Assembly: GCA_934254985.1 (NCBI GenBank)
Contig: CAKQMS010000023.1
Location: 1 to 44,579, forward strand
DNA: 44,579 nucleotides
Direction: 5' to 3'
From: an uncultured Prevotella sp.
GTDB taxonomy: Bacteria; Bacteroidota; Bacteroidia; Bacteroidales; Bacteroidaceae
Below the pieces are notes generated by a model. It saw only the letters and a program-made list of their open reading frames with translations, was not told the DNA's origin and did not search any database. The first letter of the stretch is position 1. The number at the start of each line of letters is the position of its first letter. The translations under genes and the position numbers were made by a program. Shown piece after piece: positions 38,389-44,579 of the stretch.

Positions 38389-40782
38389 TTAGTTTATCAT
38401 GATTTTCTTTGTTAGTGTATCTCCAGATTTTGTAGTTGCCTTTACTAAGTACACACCTGCATTGCTGCTTATGGGCAATGACATTGAGGAGATTTCTGAG
38501 CTATAGTCTTTCTGATACAAGAGGTTTCCTTGTATATTGAATAGAGAAAGCGAGGCTACAGCCTCGGAAGCCTTAACATTAAGGCTTCCAGGACTGTAGC
38601 TTATACACAACTCATTACTCTTATCTTTCTCTACAGCAGCGATGGCTGTAGGTGTTTTCTTCTCTATGCGATATAGACAAACGTCGGTCTTTGCTACTGA
38701 CACATTGAAGCTATTGCCAGAGAACGTTACGTCCTTAGCGCTCCAGAGTTCCTTAATACTCTTTACGTTTGAGGCATCAATACCTAAACGCTCAAAGTTG
38801 GCAGCTTTGGTATAGCTCTTGCTCTTGTCGTAGTTGAAAACCACATAGTATAGAGCTTCGTCGGTGTCGAGAGTAAACTCGCGGTCTACACCATAGCTAT
38901 ATTGATAGCGATTGAAACTAACATCGAGCATGCCTTCTACAGGGCGGAACGATCTGCCTATTCTTGCCACATCGTTTATAGCTTTGTTTGTAGCAATGCT
39001 AAGAGCCAGGTCGCGTTCCTTCTGATTGCCCAAGCAAGTACCCTTCAAGCTATAGTTGTCGCCAAGCAATACTGTGCCGGTCATAGCTCCCATAGTGTAG
39101 CGTATACGAGCCTGTCCGTCGTTTTCAGCTCTTGACAGAACCAAGTGGTCAGGGTCGTTGTAGCAATACACACGGTCGAGCCACCATCCTAAGTCCAAGC
39201 TGTTTAGTCCGTACATGCTATTGTCGAGCTCACCCCAACAGTCGCACGATATGCGGCGTGCATGTCCCTTAGCTGGGAATATCGGTGCTATCGAAAGGTC
39301 TACAAACATTCCTGCTTCCTTTGCAAACTCCAAGATATAATCCATTCCGTAGGTATAAGCCTGCATACCTGTTGTTATCTTAGGGTCATAATAGCTGTCA
39401 GCTTCAAGAGTGCCATTGTTTATGAAGTCGAGCTTTATGTATTCAAATCCAAGTTCTTTGAATTTTGCAAAGCGTTGGCGATTGTATTCCTTTGTCTCAG
39501 GATGAGTAGGGTCGAGGGCATAAGATGCTATCTTGCGTTTCTTGCCATTACCAGTCAACACAAGGTCGTACCATTTATATTTGCTACCATTGTAAGGCGA
39601 ATACGACTTTAGGTCGTTCTCTGAATCAAGCCAGCAAGAGAATGGTGTGTGATAGATACCAGGCTTCTGTCCGTTGGCTTTGCAATGTTGTGCAAATAGG
39701 CGTAGTTGGAAATCGCTGAGGTTGTCCCAGAAAGAGTCGAGCACTATATAGCATACTCCATTCTCGTTGACAAATCCCTTTGGCATCATCTGCTCTTTGA
39801 AGAAGTCGGCAACATCTACGGCTCCTGCATAGTTTACTTTGTCTGCCATGCCTCCCCAACTCTGCCAAGCAAAGATGGTACCTCCATTCCATTCGAGCTT
39901 AGGACATAGTGTAGCAGTAGCCTCACCTAAATCTTCAAAGCCGTTGCGCCAATCGTTGTAAAGACCGAGGAAGAAACGTGGTGAACGAACCTTGTTGCCT
40001 GCCACAGCACCATGGCTATTCATAACAACATAGTCGTTTTTGAATTGCACATCGTTGGTTCTTGCATTCACCACTCCTGCAGCAACAGTCAGTTCGCTAA
40101 TAGCATTTTTGCCATCCGACTTTATGGTGATACCACTCTTCCAAGTGTCGTGCTCTATAGATCCTACCACCAGTCCCATACGGCTCATGGCATCGTATGC
40201 TCCCGACACTTCGCACGAAGTCTGATTGGTTGAAGATACTTTCGCAAAAGGTATTGCAGAATATCCCACCCAGTTGTCGTTGTCGTGTGGCATATCGTAG
40301 ACATAGTTCTTGCCATCTGCAGGCAGAAAGGCTGTTGCAGTCTTGCTGACAACAGGAGCTATATAGTTGGCTTTTGTTTCGCCAGCTTTCGCCACCAATG
40401 CAGCTTCTACAAGCAAGTAGTTCTTGCCAGGATATATGTATATCGACTGCTCTATGTTGTCTTTGCCTTCTAAGCCAGAGTATGTGTAGGTATACTTTGT
40501 GCCATTACCAAACGCATCGGCTACAGCAGTATTCGACAAGCTTACCGTAGGATAGCTTGTAGAAAGCAAAGTCTCTGCCTTGTTGTCGTGAATGGTCTTG
40601 GCCTTGTGTATCTCTATATAGGCACCCCTCACCACCTCTTTGCCATTTTGGCTATAGGTCAATGTCTTTGCCTGTTCGTTGAACGTTATTTTCCACTGAC
40701 CGTCATTGATATTATGCTGCGCCCATGATATTGCAGGAAATATCAGCGTTGCAGCCATTGTCAAAAAACGTGTTCTCTTCAT
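38389..40782 (-). CDS. Clan GH-D glycoside hydrolase (alpha-galactosidase-like) with C-terminal sorting domain
   Basis: A 797-residue exported glycosidase. The signal peptide is MKRTRFLTMAATLIFPAISWA. A beta-sandwich (about 25-270) is followed by a TIM barrel with FAWQSWGG, CYIVLDSFWDN, the probable nucleophile aspartate in YIKLDFINN (about 451) and the probable acid/base in SCDCWGELDN (about 513). This layout is that of GH27/GH36-type retaining alpha-galactosidases; the exact family and linkage cannot be fixed here. The last 75 or so residues (SLSLFNIQGNLLYQK and VYLVKATTKSGDTLTKKI) match a Por/type IX secretion tail. The gene starts 3 bp after the FG-GAP gene. Confidence 0.82.
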   Translation of the reverse strand: MKRTRFLTMAATLIFPAISWAQHNINDGQWKITFNEQAKTLTYSQNGKEVVRGAYIEIHKAKTIHDNKAETLLSTSYPTVSLSNTAVADAFGNGTKYTYTYSGLEGKDNIEQSIYIYPGKNYLLVEAALVAKAGETKANYIAPVVSKTATAFLPADGKNYVYDMPHDNDNWVGYSAIPFAKVSSTNQTSCEVSGAYDAMSRMGLVVGSIEHDTWKSGITIKSDGKNAISELTVAAGVVNARTNDVQFKNDYVVMNSHGAVAGNKVRSPRFFLGLYNDWRNGFEDLGEATATLCPKLEWNGGTIFAWQSWGGMADKVNYAGAVDVADFFKEQMMPKGFVNENGVCYIVLDSFWDNLSDFQLRLFAQHCKANGQKPGIYHTPFSCWLDSENDLKSYSPYNGSKYKWYDLVLTGNGKKRKIASYALDPTHPETKEYNRQRFAKFKELGFEYIKLDFINNGTLEADSYYDPKITTGMQAYTYGMDYILEFAKEAGMFVDLSIAPIFPAKGHARRISCDCWGELDNSMYGLNSLDLGWWLDRVYCYNDPDHLVLSRAENDGQARIRYTMGAMTGTVLLGDNYSLKGTCLGNQKERDLALSIATNKAINDVARIGRSFRPVEGMLDVSFNRYQYSYGVDREFTLDTDEALYYVVFNYDKSKSYTKAANFERLGIDASNVKSIKELWSAKDVTFSGNSFNVSVAKTDVCLYRIEKKTPTAIAAVEKDKSNELCISYSPGSLNVKASEAVASLSLFNIQGNLLYQKDYSSEISSMSLPISSNAGVYLVKATTKSGDTLTKKIMIN

Positions 40783-40785
40783 ATA

Positions 40786-42486
40786 TTATTTTACTATTAC
40801 CTTCTTTACCTTGCCGTTGGCATCTCTTATGATGTTCAGACCCTTAGCTGTAGCCTTGGTGCCCTGACCAGCAATATTGTAGATTGCGGCTGTGGTATTG
40901 ATGTTGTTCTTGATGTTGTTGATACCAGTAACGGTGCCACCCTTCGCAAAAGCACTTGCCAACTTGCCGCCATCGATAGTCTGTACTCCCCATTCTGCTA
41001 TGTCGGCAGCCTTGATGTTGAGCTTGCAGCTTGTTGTGGTGAGTGCTGCATCCACATTGCCGTGACGAAGCTTGCCTGTAGCAGGGTCGGCAGCAACATT
41101 TGAGAATACTGTACCGTCATTAAGCTTCACATATACATTATATCTAAGTGTTGCGGCAGGAGTCTCCTTGTCTGTAGCTGCATCCCAAGATAATGTTACG
41201 TTGCCATCCTCGTCAGAAGCTTTAAGAGCAGTAGGAGCAGTAGGAGCAGTATTTGCTGTAACGCCCGAACCATTCCATACAGAGAAATGCTTAGTCATGA
41301 AGTTTCTGTCGTTGTAGCCCATTGCCACCAAGTCGATGATACCATCGTTGTTGTAGTCGAAAGCCATAACCGAACCACCACTACGCGCAATCTTGTTTTG
41401 AGGAATCTCGTTGCTATCAAACTGCAAACCACCCTTGTTGGTAGCTACAATCATATTGTTGGTGCCACCCTCGCCAGTATAGATGATGTCAATAAGACCG
41501 TCGCCATTAACGTCAGCCCAATCAGCGCCACCCTTACACATACCAGGAAGGTTAGTGGCTGTCTTGCCTTGGAATGTACCGTCGCCATTGTTCTTGAATA
41601 CATAAGCTATCTTGTTCCATCCCTCAGGACATGATTCGCCAGTAACAAACAAATCGAGCATACCGTCATTATCCAAATCTGCAAACATCACAGCACCCTT
41701 TTCTGCGCCTATAAAGTTTTCTGATAATACAGGCGAGAATGTGCCGTCGCCATTATTTTTGTTAATTACTATAGCGTCGTTGCCAGCCTCGTCCGACCAT
41801 CCGCTAACAGCTACATCGATATAGCCATCGTTGTTGAAGTCGCCAATAGCCATAGTGCCACCACGCTGTTTCACCAAACCTGAGTTCTCTACCTTTGTAA
41901 ACGTTCCATCGCCATTATTATTGTACAAAACAGGGTTGCCCTCTTTATCTTTTGACAGGATGTCTTGCAATCCATTGTTGTTGAAGTCGGCAGTCAATGT
42001 CAATCCTGTGTAGTAGAGGTCGGCTGTCTTGTTGTCATCGTTGTCGCTGATGCAGAAATTATCTTCTAAGCTGAAGTTCTCTACCTGGGTGAATGTGCCA
42101 TCGCCATTACCTTTAAACAGCATAGGTGTGCTATAGCAAGATAGCAATATGTCTACATTGCCATCGTTGTTGTAGTCGAAAACGTTGAGTGTGCTTTCGT
42201 AGATGTCGATACCCTCTACGAGGGTGCTACCATTTGCCAACTTTGTACCGTCGTTGAGCACAATCTGCACCTTTGGTGTCCAACCGCCATCAAGGTCGCG
42301 ACCTTTTATTATAAGGTCTATATTGCCATCGTTGTTTACATCAGCAAATACCGCACTGCCGCGGAAGAAGCCTTCGCTTATACCTTCAGGCAGGTTAGCC
42401 TTTGTGTAAGTAGGTATGCTCTGTGCATTAGCTATCATAGCTGTAGATGCGAGAATGCTTGAAATAAGTAAAGATTTTGCTTTCAT
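40786..42486 (-). CDS. FG-GAP/VCBS repeat surface protein
   Basis: A 566-residue exported protein. The signal peptide is MKAKSLLISSILASTAMIANA. At least seven FG-GAP-like blades (about 25-400) follow, each with a calcium loop such as DVNNDGNIDL, DYNNDGNVDI, DFNNDGYIDV, DLDNDGMLDL and DVNGDGLIDI. A fibronectin III-like domain (about 415-500) and a C-terminal tail (IYNIAGQGTKATAKGLNIIR and KKVIVK) of the Prevotella sorting-domain kind complete it. No catalytic motif is seen. Its place right behind susD is where SusE/F-type glycan-binding proteins are usually encoded, so glycan binding at the surface is the likely role. Confidence 0.82.
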   Translation of the reverse strand: MKAKSLLISSILASTAMIANAQSIPTYTKANLPEGISEGFFRGSAVFADVNNDGNIDLIIKGRDLDGGWTPKVQIVLNDGTKLANGSTLVEGIDIYESTLNVFDYNNDGNVDILLSCYSTPMLFKGNGDGTFTQVENFSLEDNFCISDNDDNKTADLYYTGLTLTADFNNNGLQDILSKDKEGNPVLYNNNGDGTFTKVENSGLVKQRGGTMAIGDFNNDGYIDVAVSGWSDEAGNDAIVINKNNGDGTFSPVLSENFIGAEKGAVMFADLDNDGMLDLFVTGESCPEGWNKIAYVFKNNGDGTFQGKTATNLPGMCKGGADWADVNGDGLIDIIYTGEGGTNNMIVATNKGGLQFDSNEIPQNKIARSGGSVMAFDYNNDGIIDLVAMGYNDRNFMTKHFSVWNGSGVTANTAPTAPTALKASDEDGNVTLSWDAATDKETPAATLRYNVYVKLNDGTVFSNVAADPATGKLRHGNVDAALTTTSCKLNIKAADIAEWGVQTIDGGKLASAFAKGGTVTGINNIKNNINTTAAIYNIAGQGTKATAKGLNIIRDANGKVKKVIVK

Positions 42487-42553
42487 AGGTATATTGCTTT
42501 TTATGAGTTAATAAATGTTTTGATTTTAGTTTTCTTTTATTGAAGTGGAGCAT

Positions 42554-42583
42554 GGGTGGCTGCGCCATAATTGCAGCCAGCCC
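42554..42583 (-). other. G/C-rich hairpin between the SusD and FG-GAP genes
   Basis: GGGTGGCTGC / GCAGCCAGCCC form a 10-bp stem with one bulged base and a 9-base loop. No T run follows on the minus strand. It resembles the hairpin at 38330 in position and base content. Confidence 0.55.
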
Positions 42584-42707
42584 ATTTATCCACATTTCCC
42601 TAAATAATTATCTTTTTCCTTAAAAACAGGCTCGAGACCTAACTTGTCTTTGAAACTAACTTAAAAATACGCGTTGTATTAATAATACCTAATTAACTAT
42701 TCACTAA

Positions 42708-44240
42708 CTATTTGTAACCTTCGTTTTGATCATCTTGCGAGATGTCCTCGTTTTGATTAATCTCGGTTTGTGGAATAGGCCATATAGCGTTGAATGCCTG
42801 TATGGTTCCACTTCGTTTTGTCCACTTGTTGTGAGCCTTAGCTGCTTCTACAAGTTTGCCAGTACGAGCAAGGTCGAAACGACGCCAGCGCTCGCCAAAT
42901 AGTTCGCGAACTCTTTCGGTCATGATGTCTGTACGGAACTGCTCTTTGCTCATACCTTCGCTCCAAGCCTTGTCGGCAGGAAGATTGAAGTTCCAAGCAC
43001 GCGAACGTACCCTGTTAACCTCCTTAACAGCTGCAGGAGTCTGTCCTATCTCGTTCAAGCATTCTGCATAGAGCAATATGGCGTTGGCATAGCGGAGATA
43101 AGGAATGTTCTTACCTGAGTTCCACATGTTGTTGATACCGAAGTTAGAGAACTGGTCTGTACGATAGTCTTCATACTTCTTGATATGTGGCTTTAGCTCA
43201 TCGTGGTCTGATCCGATATTCTCCCACAAACATCCGCTGAGGCTTGCTTCTACTCCCATGTAGGTATAGTCGTAGCGTATAGACTCTTCTTTGCGCTTAT
43301 CGCCATTTTCCCAAATACCACCGTCGGCAACATCGCTGTAAGCCCATTCTGTAGGTACTGCATGGTCGTAGCCTGCAAAGTAGCAACCGTCACCTCCAAA
43401 TGAGTTTTGTGCTGCACGCGAACCTAACTGGAACTGCAACTGGTTAGGATTGGTCTGAGGGTCAAACTGCCATTCAAAGATAGCCTCTTTGGTATTTGGC
43501 TTAGTATAGTCGAAGAGGTCGGCATAGTTGACGAGCTTGAAAGGACCATTTACTACTATGAGCAACGCATCTTTAGCCTTGTTGAAGTCGCGAAGACCTG
43601 TAGCCTCTGGTGCCGACATATAAGCATATCCGAGCATCATGTTGGCAGCATAGCGTGTGGCACGCTGCACCTCGTTGGTCTCAGGGCAATATTTAGCCGC
43701 ATTCTCTAAATCGTTGATGATGAATTGCCATACATCTTTCTCAGGCTTTCTGCCATAACCGAGTTCGTCGGCTCTTGCTATGTCGAGGATAGGTATACGG
43801 CCATAGAGAAGTGTAAGTTCCATATTCAAACATCCACGAATAAAGCTTGCTTCGCCAAACATGCGTGCCATATCTTTATTGTGCTCTACATCTGCATTCT
43901 TTAGAGCATTGATAATCTTGGCAGCTTCGCCTACAGAAGGCCAACGATTTGTCCAAGGTTCTGTGATATACGAAAGCTCGGCTGTGAGCAAAGCGTTGTA
44001 CATGTCAAGAGCGCCACGTCGGTTGTTGTCTTCCATCAAAGCCTGGTAAGCACCCGATTGTATTTCGTCGGTTCCTACCATGCACTCCCAGAGATGGCGG
44101 TCTTTGAATGTGCCTTCCCAGTTGGAATATAGCTTCTTCAGGGTAGACTCCACTTTGGTAGTATCAGAATAGATGTCTTTTTCTGTTAGCGCAGTCTTAG
44201 GACCTTCGTCCAAGAAGTCGCCACACGACGATAATGCCAA
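42708..44240 (-). CDS. SusD/RagB-family starch-binding-like lipoprotein, 5' end defective
   Basis: SusD-like outer-surface lipoprotein that works as the lid of a SusC transporter. Family marks are the lipobox ALSSC followed by GDFLDEGPKTALTEKDIYSD, the TPR-like helices (TTKVESTLKKLYSNWEG, LNMELTLLYGRIPI), and the C-terminal LRYANAILLYAECLNEIGQ and RVRELFGERWRRFDLARTG. From TTG at 44240 it is 510 residues, but this leaves only five residues before the lipid cysteine. The frame continues upstream through GIVAVSVL (normal signal-peptide core) to a stop at 44361-44363 without any ATG, GTG or TTG. The start and n-region of the signal peptide are therefore missing, and no susC precedes it. It may be silent. 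Confidence 0.88.
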   Translation of the reverse strand: MALSSCGDFLDEGPKTALTEKDIYSDTTKVESTLKKLYSNWEGTFKDRHLWECMVGTDEIQSGAYQALMEDNNRRGALDMYNALLTAELSYITEPWTNRWPSVGEAAKIINALKNADVEHNKDMARMFGEASFIRGCLNMELTLLYGRIPILDIARADELGYGRKPEKDVWQFIINDLENAAKYCPETNEVQRATRYAANMMLGYAYMSAPEATGLRDFNKAKDALLIVVNGPFKLVNYADLFDYTKPNTKEAIFEWQFDPQTNPNQLQFQLGSRAAQNSFGGDGCYFAGYDHAVPTEWAYSDVADGGIWENGDKRKEESIRYDYTYMGVEASLSGCLWENIGSDHDELKPHIKKYEDYRTDQFSNFGINNMWNSGKNIPYLRYANAILLYAECLNEIGQTPAAVKEVNRVRSRAWNFNLPADKAWSEGMSKEQFRTDIMTERVRELFGERWRRFDLARTGKLVEAAKAHNKWTKRSGTIQAFNAIWPIPQTEINQNEDISQDDQNEGYK

Positions 44241-44442
44241 GACAGAAACTGCTACAATTCCTATACTTGTATCTATTATTGGTTGATTATCAGTATTATA
44301 CGCTCTAAACGGTAGAAAAGTGGCTATGTGGATTCTGTTTAGATACGAAAAGGTGAAGATTTAACGTTTTTAACCTTCTGTCACACCGAAATTACGAAAA
44401 TGTGGGTGGTGTGAGGTGGGTAGTAGCCACTCCATATACCTT
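44241..44442. other. Junction region between the decapitated susD and the Abi-like gene
   Basis: This 202-bp stretch holds no gene and no start codon in the susD frame. Visible structures are the 7-bp inverted repeat TCTAAAC (44304-44310) / GTTTAGA (44337-44343), and CACACC / GGTGTG around an A/T-rich loop (about 44382-44414). A TAATTTCG sequence inside that loop on the minus strand is one base off the TAnnTTTG box. There is no recognisable transposase or insertion-sequence end. Confidence 0.5.
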
Positions 44443-44579
44443 TTATTGCCACAATGGTTCATTTTCCCAACCAGAAGGAAAGCCAAGGGCAACCATATCT
44501 ACTTCTGGAAACGTAGCAAAAAGTCTGTTCATCTTATCAAGCATATCATTGTTAGGTGATATGATGTCAAGGAAATATT
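44443..44579 (-). CDS. Probable Abi_2 family (AbiD/AbiF-like) protein, C-terminal end (partial)
   Basis: Only the last 45 or so codons are in the window. They end LFATFPEVDMVALGFPSGWE followed by NEPLWQ and a TAA. The closing FPxxWExEPLW pattern preceded by a helix and VDMVALG is what I know as the end of Abi_2 (PF07751) abortive-infection proteins. These are phage-defence factors, some acting as toxin-like components; the mechanism is mostly unclear. The gene runs on the minus strand toward susD. The call depends on one short motif. Confidence 0.55.
   Translation of the reverse strand, partial: YFLDIISPNNDMLDKMNRLFATFPEVDMVALGFPSGWENEPLWQ

Noticed and set aside
44304..44343. Insertion-sequence terminal inverted repeats
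   Set aside because: Only 7 bp, 26 bp apart, no transposase or target duplication between or beside them; kept only as a weak inverted repeat.

Overview
The window looks like a chromosome segment from a Bacteroidales bacterium, most likely Prevotellaceae (Prevotella/Segatella type). The grounds are Bacteroidetes-style promoters (-7 box TAnnTTTG) in front of many genes, a SusD-type polysaccharide locus with a hybrid two-component sensor, Por/type IX-like C-terminal tails, the Bacteroidales OmpA-type major porin, and housekeeping proteins of clear Bacteroidetes flavour. Everything here is read from sequence alone; family calls rest on recognised motifs, not on searches.

Left half (1-24700), conserved core. 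The window opens in the 3' end of a 5S rRNA gene with its terminator. Next come DUF177-rpmF-fabH (an operon without plsX), era, der and a small lipoprotein. mlaF/mlaE are convergent with the lipoprotein and divergent from lptB. Then follow tig, clpP-clpX behind a structured leader, recQ-MATE, guaB, and a compact envelope/repair operon (two parvulin chaperones, an OstA/LptA-like protein and mutL). An OmpA-family porin and tRNA-Val(UAC) with a strong terminator close this part.

Middle (24700-30000), accessory-looking junction. Directly behind the tRNA lies a large outer-membrane beta-barrel gene whose codon use is clearly richer in G/C-ending codons than its neighbours. It converges at 6 bp with a remnant of rsgA that keeps only the C-terminal zinc-region segment. 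The break in rsgA coincides with one copy of a 21-bp near-identical direct repeat. Behind it are a 39-codon membrane-peptide ORF with its own promoter-like box, then an AAA/DUF4143 ATPase gene whose good promoter carries three ~33-bp direct repeats immediately upstream.

Right (30000-44579), a polysaccharide utilisation locus on the minus strand. Transcription order is SusD-like protein, FG-GAP repeat protein, clan GH-D glycosidase with a sorting tail, hybrid two-component regulator, sialate-O-acetylesterase-like esterase, and GH36 alpha-galactosidase. The set points to an O-acetylated, alpha-galactosylated glycan: surface capture by SusD and the FG-GAP protein, deacetylation, then removal of alpha-galactose, with the HTCS sensing a breakdown product. 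The expected susC is not in front of susD. Instead the susD frame runs upstream without any start codon, and 200 bp further on lies the 3' end of a probable Abi_2 family gene. This edge is the most unusual part of the window.
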